A DNA stretch of 64,000 nucleotides. It comes from Margaritifera margaritifera (lineage: Eukaryota > Mollusca > Bivalvia > Unionida > Margaritiferidae). Shown here in pieces: positions 1 through 12,100 of this stretch. The notes beneath the pieces were generated by a model. That model was not told the origin of the DNA. It worked only from the letters and a program-made list of their open reading frames with translations, and did no database searches. The stretch is taken from NCBI GenBank assembly GCA_029931535.1, contig JAQPZY010001128.1, forward strand, positions 898,501-962,500, written 5' to 3'. Every line of letters starts with the position of its first letter. Position 1 is the stretch's first letter. A program made the position numbers and the translations under genes.

Positions 1-1175
1 TTTGATGAAATATCATCATCAGCTAGAATAAGCATAGAATCATTTGCGTACTGGCTAATTAAGTATTAAGAGTTGTCAAAGTTTATATAATTTATCTGGG
101 GATTGTTTTTTATGGCCACAATTAATAATTCTACTGTAATAATGAATAAATAAAGTGAAAGGGGATCACCTTGCTGGACTCCCTGTTTGATAGGGTAAAA
201 TTGGGAGCAGTGTCAATTATTTAAAACACAACTTGAAATATCACGATAAAGTTTTGAACCAATTACATACAGAAGGACCAAGCCCAAAAAATCTATTCAT
301 CAATTAAAAAAAAAACTATAGAATCAAAAGTTTTTTCAAAATCTAGTATTACTAACATTGCTGAGATATCTTTTTCTCTGTTTTTTCAATCAGATCATAA
401 ATCAGACATGTACATACTCCAATATATTGGCCTTTGATAAAACCTGTTTGAGTTTCACTAATTATATTTGGTAAAACGTTTTTATTCCATTTGCTATGGC
501 TGAAGAACCAGATCAATATTGAGAAGAGACATAGGTCTCCAATTCTTAAATAAAGCTTTGATTTTCCCTCCTTTGGGATACAGGTGGTAACTTCTAGTTT
601 TTGTGTAGTAGGCAAAGAATTGTTTCTATATGCATAATTAAGAACTTTTAATATAAAATGTCCAAGGTCTGTCCCCAAAAATGTATAGAATTCATTAGTA
701 AAGCCATCCAAGCCTGGTGATTTTCCATTTTTCATTTTTTTTTATGCAGGGGCCTTCCACTGAACTAGCATCTTTTGCAGATAACTTATTTATAAATGGG
801 TTGAATGAGTCAAAAAATTTACTTTTATGACTATTTTCAATTGTCAAATTTCTAAATGAGTAAAGATTCTCTTAGAAAGACTTCTGTTCTTGGAGGATTG
901 TTTTTAAATCAGTAATTTCTGTTCCTTTTTCTAAAGTTAATTTTGGTATCCATTCTCTGTAAAATTGTCCCTTTTCCAAATTACAAAAAAATTGAGTACT
1001 TTTTTCACCTCCAGCTTTCCACCTTGATTTTGCCCTAAGTATAATTGCTTTGACTTTTTCCTCTCTGATGCTCTTCAGTTTTGTTTTCTAAAATATTTAT
1101 TTCATCACATTTATCAACATGATAGTCACTGTTATAGAGGCTTTGAAGCTGTTCCATCTTGAAAATCTTGTTAAT
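1..1175 (-). mobile_element. LINE reverse transcriptase remnant, truncated by window edge
   Basis: Read on the minus strand, this is the reverse transcriptase of a non-LTR retrotransposon of the L1/Tx1 type. From 1175 down to about 750 is the linker before the RT domain, including a GGEKSTQFFCNLEK stretch. At 735-560 is the first RT block (KNGKSPGLDGFTNEF). At about 180-130 is GVQQGDPLSLYLF, and near 45-20 is YANDSMLIL, a form of the YADD catalytic box in which the first Asp has become Asn. Stop codons and frame changes interrupt it, so it is dead. The 3' part would lie left of base 1. The RT identity is clear; the exact clade is an inference. Confidence 0.85.
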
Positions 1176-2003
1176 GCTACTCCTCCTGAATGGATGGTCA
1201 TATTAACATGGGGTTTTCACTGAAAGACTTCTTATGATCTCTAGTTGGTCATGAAAATGGCACCAATCTAATGTCCAATATAGCCACCATGACAGATATG
1301 TTGAAAATCTTGTTATTGCTACTCCTGAATGGAAAGTCATATTGACAAGGAGTTTTCACCAAAGACTTCTTATGATGCCTTGTTGGTCTTAAATGAAAAT
1401 GGTTCTGCTCAGACATCCAATATGGCTGCCACAGCAACCAGCTTCAGAATCTTGTTATTGCTACTCCTCCTGAATGGATGGTCATATCAATATGGGGTTT
1501 TCACTAAAAGACTTTTTATGATGTCTAGTTGGTCCTAAATGAAAATGGTGCCAATCTGACATCTAATATGGCCACCACAGCAGCCATTTTGAAAATCTTA
1601 TTATTCCTACTCCTCCTGAATGGAAAGTCACATCTGCATGGAGTTTTTGCCAGAATTCTTATGGTATCTAGTTGGTTGTAAATAAATATTGTGCCAATCT
1701 GATGCCCAATATGGCCACCACAGCAGTCATCTTAAAAATCCTGTTGCTACTCCTCTTACATGGAAAGTCATATCAACATTGGCCACCAATGTAGCCATCT
1801 TGAAATTTTTTGTTATTGCTACTTCTTCTAAAGGGAAAGTCATATCCACATGGGGTTTTCGCCAGAAGAATAGTTATGATATCTAGCTGGTCCTGAATGA
1901 AAATGTGTCGATCTGGCCTCAAATATGGCTGCCACAGAACATCATGTTACTAATTCTCCTGAATGGATAGTCGTATTAACATGGGGTTTTCTCCAAAAGT
2001 CTT
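1176..2003 (+). repeat. Tandem core of modular repeat family A (about 140-bp units)
   Basis: About six diverged units of 139-146 bp lie head to tail; recurrent starts are visible near 1191, 1330, 1476, 1621 and 1760. Each unit carries phrases like TGGATGGTCATATCAACATG, TTGGTCCTAAATGAAAATGG and CATCTTGAAAATCTTGTTAT. The same unit recurs at 18.4-18.8, 28.7-29.97, 50.5-50.6 and 62.8-63.75 kb. Short open frames through it are by-products of the repeat. Confidence 0.9.
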
Positions 2004-2009
2004 CTAATG

Positions 2010-2833
2010 CAGACCTGCCAACGCTTATGATTTGCCTGTAAGTTTTACTGAAATGACCCTTAAAATTATGGACTTATGGAACAATAGCAAAAATTACAAA
2101 AACACAATCATTGTCATCAAATCTGGAAACTGGTTTGTCTGTGTTTGATCTGGATCTGGGTTTCATATTAGATTCAGTGGAGTCGGTCAGGAAATCAGTC
2201 TAACTTTCACAGTAGTACCACAGACACTTTAAATTGCTCATATTTTTCATGCAAAATGTCTGCATGATCAAGCTGGTGCTTACAGCATTGTCTAGAAATG
2301 GCATCAAACGAACAACAACACTTTGAAGTCGAAGGTGACAATAAGTCTCTTAAAAAGTTAAAACAGTTAGCATAGAAGTATAAAAAGGAATATTCAGATT
2401 CTTTGGGAAATAAGCAGGAAAGGTACCAGTTACGTTTATTGTCCATCATGTTGTGTTGATTTGAGTGTGTCTCGTGGTGGGAGAGATGATTGCCATCGTC
2501 ACTCGAAATTAAAAAAAATAACTAAAATTAACCTAAAGATTATGTCAAGTTGAGAGATCTAGGAAGAAGCCTTGGAGCTCCATGGGGTTTGGAAATGCAG
2601 TTTCTGAACTATATTGGAGGTAATTAAGGTCTCAGAGTACTTTACAAACTTTTTTAGTTGAACATAATGTTTGCCTTCACTGCGTTAGTCTCAGATCACA
2701 CTTCTAAACTTTTTAAATGCATGTTTCCACGTTGACAATAGCAGTACATGATATTTCGTTACACCGTACTGAAAAGTGGTCTAACAATTTTGACTGCTTT
2801 ACTGAGAAGGTTTTTCTAGGGTTTGTAGGTCTG
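2010..2833 (+). mobile_element. hAT-like DNA transposon remnant with 6-bp target duplication
   Basis: The ends are inverted (CAGACCTGCCAACG at the left; CAGACCTACAAACC when the right end is reverse-complemented). They are flanked by the direct repeat CTAATG at 2004-2009 and 2834-2839. The element sits inside a family A repeat unit, and removing it plus one CTAATG restores the unit's expected spacing. Inside, from about 2300, is a degenerate frame (KYKKEYSDS) and, after a frame change, a zinc-finger-like stretch (CPSCCVDLSVSRGGRDD, then H..H) resembling the BED-type finger at the N-terminus of hAT transposases. No catalytic domain is present. hAT elements usually make 8-bp duplications, so the superfamily is a guess. 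Confidence 0.65.
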
Positions 2834-2839
2834 CTAATG

Positions 2840-3055
2840 GTGTTTGGTTTGTCCTAAATCAAAATGGTGCTGATCTTACATCCAATATGACTGCCACAGT
2901 GGGTAATTTGACAGTCTTATTGCTTAAGAATATCAGAGATAGTTTCAACACTCAACAGTTAAAAGAAGAAATGGTCTTATCTTGAATTCCTGGAAATTCT
3001 TTACAGACAGTAGAGCATCAGTCCCATTGAGGGACTATTCTTCTTGTTTGCATTA
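2840..3055 (+). repeat. Tail module of family A repeat, next to a coding exon
   Basis: The repeat resumes after the 2010-2833 insertion, and then the conserved tail follows (AATATCAGAGATAGTTTCAA near 2930; CATCAGTCCCATTGAGGGAC near 3019). The same tail is seen at 18.82, 30.42-30.55, 50.43 and 62.64-62.77 kb. It ends about 30 bases before the splice acceptor of the first prolyl 3-hydroxylase exon in the window. Confidence 0.8.
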
Positions 3056-3083
3056 GTCATCTTTTACTGCATACATTTTTCAG

Positions 3084-3193
3084 GCGTGAAAATCATCAAG
3101 GCAGGTGAGAAGGATCTACTGGGAAGAGAAAGGTTGGTAGCAGATGGCCTAGCAACAGAAGAGGAGTGTGCAAAACTTATAAACCTCACCAGG
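3084..3193 (+). CDS. P3H: Prolyl 3-hydroxylase exon 1 of 6 in window
   Basis: Acceptor TTTTTCAG precedes 3084. The first two bases complete a codon begun in an upstream exon outside the window. It encodes KIIKAGEKDLLGRERLVADG and then LATEEECAKLINLTR, the conserved start of the catalytic region. The donor is GTAGGT at 3194, phase 0. Confidence 0.9.
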
Positions 3194-6100
3194 GTAGGTT
3201 CATTATATGCAATTTTGATTTTAAAAAAAAAAGATTTCAGTTTCAGTTGAATTTATAGAAGTAAGATTTCTCATTAACTTGATACCAAGTTTTAGGAGAT
3301 TTATAACACCGTCCATCAATCAGTTACTTCATATTTGTAATGCCCACATATCACTGACAAAACCTATGGTGGGCCATGTTTAATTGATTATGTAAGCGCA
3401 CCTGCACTCAAAGCCTAGCAGAGTTAGCTCAGCATTTGTTAACACTCTTAAGTAGGTTCATAATACAGCTCTCCTTTGCTATAATGCAGTAGTTGGCGTC
3501 CATAACTGCTGACCACATTATGTACCAAAATGTGGTATAGTAAGAATGATCTTAAATTTAATGTGTGTGTGTGTGTGCACATGCAAAATGCCAGTAACAT
3601 GTATAGTTATAATTTTATTTGATATAAATAAAATATATTTTTTCACTTCATGGTATTTGTACATTGAAATTTTTCCAATAATAATGTTTTAAAAAGGTAT
3701 TAAAGATATAATACTCAGTTTCATCTTGTTTTCTTGCAGCCCACATTGTAATACATTTGATAAACCAATTAAAGTACAACGGTTTAATTTTTGGTCACAG
3801 GGTCTATAGCAGTATTGTATTATATACAGAATCACGTTATAACTAAGGGTGTTATAATGAGGGAGAGCTGTGTAGCATGTACCAAAATTTCATTATGACT
3901 TAAAATATTTCACCCAAGTTTCTGAAATTTTCAGTTTTGTGCTTGATAAACAAAATTTCTTCTAGTTGGGTGGGTGCTGGGGGTGACTTAAAAAGAGAAA
4001 GATGTCACAGAAAATGCAGTGTTAATGAGAGGACAGAGCTATCGCCACTTTCGTGCTTGGTTAGTTATTTGTGGGCAAGTTTAGGTAATCAGGGTTGTAT
4101 TGTAATTGCACTCTTCAAAATACATTGTTGAAACATTTCCTAAATGAACTTACTTTTGTATTTCACTGTCATCCATTCAGAAAGGAGGACTGTATGGGGA
4201 TGGTTACAAAGGTACCATCTCCCCACACACTGATAGTGAGACGTTTCTTGGTCTCAATATTTCTCGAGCCTGGAAGGTATTTGTAGGATTGTGGCTTTAA
4301 AATTGTTTAGCTTTCTTTTTAATTATGTTTTCACCTTTTCATACTAACCAGTGGCTTGCAAGGCACATTATATTGTTTTTTTTAATCAAGAACTCCTTTT
4401 CTGTAGCTGATAAAAGGTTGGATAGATTTTGTTGTGTGTGTAGTTTATAATACAAAATACTTTGAAACATTCATGTAACTTAATGACAATTTTTGAAGAG
4501 TAAGTATTTTACAAGTTATTATTGTGCAGACATCTGCAATTAGTTTTCCAAATATTATGCCTTACAACATGCTATCAGGTTTAATGAGACGTTGAAAACA
4601 TTGCACATCTATTTTCTGCTTTTCTTTGGATATATGAAATTATTACCCAACCTACTGAACTTTTAATTTGCTTGGAAGTCTTATGGAACCTCCAATAATC
4701 CAGAAAGTAGTTTTTTAGGGTTCTTATATTTGTTTTTTTTTTTTACAAAATTATTTTTAATAGTTTTCTGAGTTTCTTCCAAAGAAAAACAGATGTATAT
4801 TTCTTTCTAAATGCTTTAAACTTATTGAGTTATTTAAACTCTGAAATACACTTTGAACTTTTGACTTAGAAATTCCAAATGATACTGGAATCGAGATTTA
4901 CTATCAAATTCTGAAGTTCGAGATTTAGGTTTTTTATATCGATTATTGGAGGAATCAATAGTAATTGCTCTGTCTCTGCTTTGCATATTCTTAACACTAT
5001 TTCTTATTTTAATTGACAAGAAACCAGAAATGTAGCTACCGTATATACTCGAGTATAATTCCGGTCCAAATGCAAACAACATTGACCCTGATCTGCTGTT
5101 GCATAATGCACCAGCAGATCAGGGTCTATTTTGTTTGTTCTACTTATTAGTCCTTACAAACTGCATAGACCCAGATCTGCCGGTGCATTATGCGACGGCA
5201 GACCTGGGTCTATGCAGTTTGCAGTTGGCATTGGTTTATACACGAGTATATACAGTAATTAAGACCTAACGCAATTCACAGGAGTTTGATTCTTTTAGAT
5301 AATACTAAATACTAAAAGTTTATCTGAAACTCCATTTGGACTTCGGTATGAAACAGGTACTTGCTAATTACAAGTTGTATATGTTGATAGTGAAGTTTTA
5401 TTGATAATTTGCTCCAGTTAAATCCTTTATTCACTTCCTTTGAAATCTGATTGTGAAATTTGAGTGGAGTTCACTTATTTGTTAATCTGGTTGTTTCTTC
5501 TTGTTTGGATAGCATGCCTTTTAGCACTACTACTAAATTTTCACAAATGAGATCTCAAGAAATATGTGTCTTAGTATCTGCATAGTTTTTTAGGATCTTT
5601 CTGAAGCAGTTTGGCTATTTTGAAGCTCTATTTTACAGTACTAGTACCTGGTGTTGTTATGTTTTTGGTTGGCAGAAATTGAGACCTACTGACATAAATT
5701 CTTTTATCGTTTTGTTCTGTCTTAAACTGTCTTTTTTTCACCTTGCCTTTGCTACGTGTTGTCTTGTTCATATTTAAAACAAATGGTCTCACTTAGCATT
5801 GGGAAAAGAAACTCCACTACCTCTTCTAGCAATAATGCCATATTTTTTTTTTCTGTCTATAAACAAAGGGAAGAAACTCTTACCCATTACCTCCCATTAC
5901 CACCGCTAGGTGACTACCCATCAACAGGCAGTTTACCAGTTTAAGCTTTCACTACAGTACAATCAACCTCATCTCATATTGCCTCTCAATATCCAAGAAA
6001 ATCAACATTATTTCCACCAATCCATCTAGAAAGTCAGTATAGTGTTATCAATGAATGTATTTGCTACATATTGGTATCATTATTTTTGAATTTTTGATCA

Positions 6101-9100
6101 ATATTCAGTTTGTGGACTTCATTTGTTCTGCTCTTGAGCTCCAACACGTTATCATTTGTGCTCATTGTTGAGCCTGTAAGTCTGGGCTCAAGTGGTGTTT
6201 GATGATCCATACTTTCATTCTTCCATGCCATACACCACTGCTTTGGTTGTTGTCCAGCCACCCAGCCAGCAGTACCTTTTGACTAGCAATCAGAAGTCTG
6301 TTGCATCAGCAAGCCATGTGACATACTGGCTGGCCATTCCGTTGAATGCTGTCTCATATGGAGAGCTGTTGAATCAGTCAGTCTATTTTGCCATCCATTT
6401 CATGCAGTCTGCAGGCAAGCCAGCTGCTGAGCCACCCATTCATCTGCTCATCCAGCACACTTTCCAGACACTTTTTCAGCCATGGAGTTTGGTTACATGG
6501 TGGCCATTGGAGAAATTTACAGGGTTTTACCACCCATTGATTGCCCACTGCCACTATCTGCAAGCCAAGACTTGGTTAAGGCTTCAGTAAACATTGAATA
6601 TGAAGATGAACATCCCTCCTTTCGTCTTCTGCCTCAAGCATTGAAAATCAAAGAGATCTCTGATCATCTTTCAGACAAGATACGGGAGCTGCGAAACTTG
6701 AAGGCTTTCTTTTCTGAAAGGCAGTTACCACCATCGTTCCTGTCCCCCTGGTGCTGCATGCACTGAGACACGTACAGTAACAACTTGTCAAGTTTGCAGC
6801 AATGAACATGTCAATCATGCTGTTGTGTAAGCTGGATTGGAATATTTTCCATGCCACCTCCAAGTTAGTGCGGAATATTGTGGCAACTCTATGCTTGATA
6901 TGGCATCACTAGCAATTTCTTGTCTTGCTGAAAAATCAGGCAGTGATCATGTTTAGGAGTTCACAGCCCATATTGCCAAAGTAATTAACAGGGTTGCCCA
7001 TTATTCTATAGTTAATGCCCTGACAGCTTCAGTGAATTTGGAGCTGGTGAGATGTCTTTCTCTGATCGTCTTCACTGAAGCTGCATTATTCTTTGGCCTT
7101 GAGATCAATGCACTTTGGTATGCCATTACTGTTCGGTGGTAGAATTAAGGATTTATGGAAGTAGGCAGTACAAAAACTGCCTCTCCAGCTTACCTTGCCT
7201 CCTCCTCCAGCATTTAGGCAGCATCAGTCCCAACCACAACTGAGTGATGATCAACAGCAAAAAAGAGAGAAGGCTGAACACCACTCAACAGCAGCAGTTA
7301 CCGGCCTCAGTCTAATTTCAGGTGGTAACAGGCCCCTTAGTTTCAGAGGCAGTTTAATAAAGGGGGAAATAAGGTTTCTTCTTCACCTCCCAGCAACCAT
7401 CAGTGATTTACCAATCAGGCCATCCACCAACAACCTGCTTGTATGCACCAGAATCCTTCATTTATGCCAAGCTTGGATCAACCTTTTTCCGCAAAACAAA
7501 TGGGCAATCCAAGTTGTTTCAGAAGGGCTTTAGATATGTTTATCCAGCCCCTTCCCCTTTTGTCTTCCCCTTCCATGATGGACATTCCATCCAATCTGGA
7601 GAAGGAAGATATTTTGCAGAAAGAGATCTGTTCTTTACTCAACAAGCAAGTACTCAACAAGCAAGAGGTGAACAACAAGTTTACTCAACAAGCAAGTGGT
7701 TTTATTCAAGGCTTTTTCTAGTGCCCGAAGCTTTGGAAAACTCAGACAAGTCATAGATCTTGGCTGACTCAACAAGTACAGAGCAGTGCTGAGGCTCAAA
7801 ATGGAAATGGCATGGTCGATTCAATAAAAAGGAATGAATTTGTCTTGATCTAACTGATGCATGTTTTCACGTCTCTATCCACTCAGCTCAAGCAAGTTCC
7901 TTCAGTTTGACATACCTTTCAAAATGGACAACAAAATAATCCAACCTCAGCATTATGGTATGAGAGTTTCTGCGCTGGTCCTCCCAGCTAAAGATCACTG
8001 TCCAAATCAGACATATTCCCAGCAATCTCAATGTCCCAGCTGACTGTCAAGAAGGAACCAGACCCTGTACACCAAGTGATCCACTCATCCATCAGTTTTT
8101 CAGTGGATTTGTTAACTTTGGAGCTGTCCACTGGTAGACCTTTTTGCGATGAGGTGAAACCACAAACTGCCCACCCTCATTTCTCCAGTCCTGGACCCAG
8201 AAGCCTGGGCTGTGGATATGCTATCAGTCAGTATAATACAAAAAATGAGGGGCCAAAACTACAAAGTGATTCTGATAGCACTTGTCAGGTGGGACAAGTC
8301 CTGAGTGAATGATCTGCTCGATCTAGTGATAGATGCCCCCAGGAATATCCAAGCAGAGCCCAACCTGTTCAAACAGCCATGTTTGCAGGATGAACCCTGC
8401 CTAGACAGGATTTTCCTTCATGCCTGGCTGGAGTCGGGAGAGTCCTGTGTAAGATGGAATTTTAATTCATCAGTCATGGAGTGAGTCTCACAAACTTTGA
8501 TCTTGCAGTTCGCTAACTTTTTTCTCTTGCTTTTTGTTGAAAAAGTTAGCCCCTATTGTTATCAAAGGCTGCCACTCCATGATCTCGGACACTTTCAGGC
8601 ATCATGGTAGAGGGGTTGTTGGTCACGATAAGGATTTATCAGAACTGATGGACAGTTTTGAATTGAATAGACCCAAATCTCTAGGCCTGTTTCCTGAATG
8701 GAATCTATCATTGGTCTAGACATGGCTCAACTCTGATCAGTTCAAGCCTTTATCGAGAACCTCACTAAAGCTGCTATCCTATGAAATATGTTTTCTGATA
8801 GCCCTAGCTTTGGCAGGCAGATTGAGCAAGTTGCATGCTCTTTCCTGGACCTGAATTATCAACCATTTCAGATCAGATGGTTCCATGGTCCTAATTATGC
8901 AATTTGACTTTGTAGCCTAGAATAGGTTGCCGTTAGCAGAGAATGGTCATTCGTACCCTGTCCTAGATTCTGTTGAGAGACATGGCAATGCAAAACCTGG
9001 TCTGTGCTATCAAGTACCTCATGGAGCACACAGAAAAGAGTTGTTGAACCCAACATCTATTTCTTTTGGTGAAGGCCGGAAAAGATAATATAACCCCTCA

Positions 9101-12100
9101 AGCCCTTGCTTTATGTCTGAAATGGGCAATATGCTCTGCATACTCTGAGATCTTAGAAGATCAAATAAGTCTTATAAAGATTTCAGCTGATGAGATTAGA
9201 GCAATCTCTTCGAACCTCACATTTGAATGCAATGTTTCAATCTGAGACATAACAGAAGCTGTTGGCTGGTAAACACATTCAATCTTCTCAAGTTTTTATC
9301 TCAGAGATCTAGCATCCCTGGGATGAGAATTGAGTCTGGTGAGTCCAGTGGCAGTGGCCCAGACAACCACCAGATCTAGTTGATGTTCGTAAAACCTCCT
9401 GAAGGGCGTGACTGTAACACTTTCAGTGGGTTCGCCCAGATTTTTCCTTTAAAAAGGAAAAGTCATTCTTCTTATTTGTGTGTTTTTGTCATGTGTTACA
9501 TGACCATTGGTTGTGCCGTCCTTATGTTAGGAGAGTGTTACATGACCATTGGTTGTGCCGTCCTCATGTTAGGAGAGTGTTACATGACCATTGGTTGTTC
9601 CGTCCTCATGTTAGGAGAGTGTTACTTGACCATTGGTTGTGTCGTCCTTTTGTAATGGAGAGTGGTTTATCCTTCATATGGGTAGTCCAACCATTCTTCC
9701 CACAAAGGGTGCCCATGGTAGACGTTGAATGTTTGTACATTTCCTCCTCCATTTACTTATTCTCCTAATATTAATGTGATCGGGGAATGTATACAATGGT
9801 GAAAGTAATTTTTTCATAGTAAATTATGCTTCTTTGAGAATACTTACCTGATCACATTACTATTAAACCCTCCCACACCTGCCTGCAAATGCAAGCATCC
9901 TTCTTGATGTATCACTCAGCTTAAACTGGTAAATCATCTGGTTGATGGGTAGCCACCTGGTACAGGTAAGGGGGAGGTAATGGGTAAGAGTTTCTTTGTC
10001 TTTCCAAGAGGGCTGGATTCGAGAGGTAGCAGAGTTTTTTTTACTCAACGTTAATGTGATCAGGTTATCATTTATCCAGACAAATCTGTATCTTTAGGAG
10101 TTCAGATCATCAATATTGGACTTTAGTATTCTTGGAGAAACATAATTGACTGCAAAATTTACTTCCTTTTTAAGAAAACTGTGTCTACAAGGTCAAATAT
10201 GAATGGATAAAAATAATCCATTGCTTTTTAACAAATCTTTTCTCAATTTCTACTTTCATACTAACAAATTAAAATATCTTGCCACTGCTAATCATTAGGA
10301 TAAAAAATATCTGTAGATGAGGTAATGACTCTGATACATGACCCTCCTCTCCACAGTGATATTGGCATGGACTGTCCCCTCCATCATAACCCCACCCTTG
10401 TCTAACAAGTGAAGAAATGTGGTGATGAAATTCACAGTGTGATATGTATTCTTCATGATTTTAGAATGCTTCTCTGTCAATTTTTATCATAGCAAGGGGC
10501 TTTGCTTGGTGATGGGTACAGCAGAAAAGGTGCAGTGACACAGCCTGAAAAGACCCCCATAAGTCCCCATACATTACATGAGACTTTCCAGGGCCTTAGC
10601 ATAAGTAGGGCTGTTGAGGTTGGTATGACACAAAGTATTGTCTTGTACTTTGTGATATACTTGCATATTTTATGTTACATTATTGCATACTATAAGCTAG
10701 CCCTTGGTAATGTTTTTGTTTTCTTTTATGTCTGCACTGCAGTAGCAGAAGGAAGGATATTGTTTTCCTGCCGTCTGCTTGTTCATCTGAATATCTACAT
10801 CCTAAGTCTGTTTTAGTGTGGTAGCTCAAGAAAATATTAAACTTAGAGCCATGAAATTTTACACACTTTATCACGGTAATCAGTAGATGATCTGGTTAGA
10901 TTTTCAGGCCCAATTAAGCTAAAACTACTTTAGGTAGACAGATTCAATTTTCTAGGCATATTTTTTTTTTATATGTAGATGACCTGGTTTGATTTTCAGG
11001 CATACAGCAATTTTTAAATTTTGATACATTTTTAAAACTTTTTGGGGACTTAGACTTTTCTGACATTTTGGTGAGCACGATTAGGCAAAAGCACTTGAAA
11101 TAAACCAGTGAACTTACTAGGCGTATTTGTATTTATCTGAGCATGACCTGATTTTGTTTTCAGGCCATTACAGCAGTTTTTCAACCTTTTACACATTTTT
11201 GAACTTTTGGGATGTAGACTCGAGTTTTACAAAAAGTTGTTAGCAAGATTTATCAAAAATTACTTCAGATAGGCAAATGAAATTTGGTATGCATGTTTGC
11301 ATATGTGGATTACCTGATCAGGTTATTTTTCCATTATAGCAATTTTAAAATTGTTTTCTTCATTTCTGATTTTTTTATTACTCTTAGCTTCTTGCTCTGC
11401 AGCGAGAACATGCGTGTTTTATCAGTACAGATATAGTTTTGTTGGCATGGAGGATCCCTCCATGCTTATGGCATTGTGTCCATTCTCTTTTACCAAATAT
11501 AGTTGGTATTTCTAATAATAAAAACAAACTTATGGTCTCACTCAAATTAGTAACAAAGTATAGATCAGATCCAGTGGCATTTCAGGTCCAGTTCATATCT
11601 CAAGGGAGGCAACTCAGATTGAAGAAAATTATTAGACCCGATATTGTTCCACTGATCTTAGTACTTGAAACAATAGGCAGGGCTGTACAAATATATTTTT
11701 CACCCACTTATCCAGGACAAATAACTTGGGAAAAGTTACTTGCTATGACCAATTTGTTACTAGTACCATTACAGTCCGACACACGTAAATAGTACTGTCA
11801 ATTTCTCCAGCACTGAGACCACTCCAGGACACTATCTCTGCCTTGTTATTGGAAATTTTATTAAAAAACATTTGCAAAATAAAATCATTGTTGTGATAGT
11901 TAATAAAAACAGCTAGAGCAAGTTTTGTTATTTATCATTTTAATATATGATTTATCACTTACTGCCCTTATGTTGAAACTGATTTATGAGAATCACCTGA
12001 GATGCAACTAAGCATCAGCTGGAATGGACTGGTCAGAGTCTGTGTATTATATGGAATGTTTTTGTTTTCAAATAGCTATTAGGAAATAAACCAAATCAGA

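Larger units (their letters stand above)
5808..10043 (+). mobile_element. DIRS-like tyrosine-recombinase retrotransposon, degenerate
   Basis: The element is about 4.2 kb, in the sense orientation in a prolyl 3-hydroxylase intron. It is bounded by inverted repeats of about 130 bp (5808-5948 and 9918-10043) that share GAAACTCTTACCCATTACCT. Inside, in order, are a gag-like region, an RT/RNase H region with LDLTDACFHVSIH and VDLFA..NHKLPT, and a tyrosine recombinase C-terminus with SFYLRD. This order, with inverted rather than direct terminal repeats and a recombinase in place of a DDE integrase, is the DIRS layout. Many stops and frameshifts show it is dead. Confidence 0.85.

Noticed and set aside
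1329..1886. Small open frames at 1.3-1.9 kb, and similar ones at 28.5-29.2 and 63.0-63.2 kb
   Set aside because: All are readings of the family A tandem core in different places, with similar peptides only because the DNA is repeated.
2207..2449. 80-codon minus-strand frame
   Set aside because: It is the complement of the hAT-like remnant, whose plus-strand reading carries the zinc-finger-like motif.
6192..6590. 132-codon frame as an independent gene
   Set aside because: It lies between the inverted repeats of the DIRS-like element, in the gag-like position, and is flanked by broken frames.
11439..11792. 117-codon plus-strand frame
   Set aside because: No recognisable domain, no splice context in the prolyl 3-hydroxylase frame, and composition like the surrounding intron.
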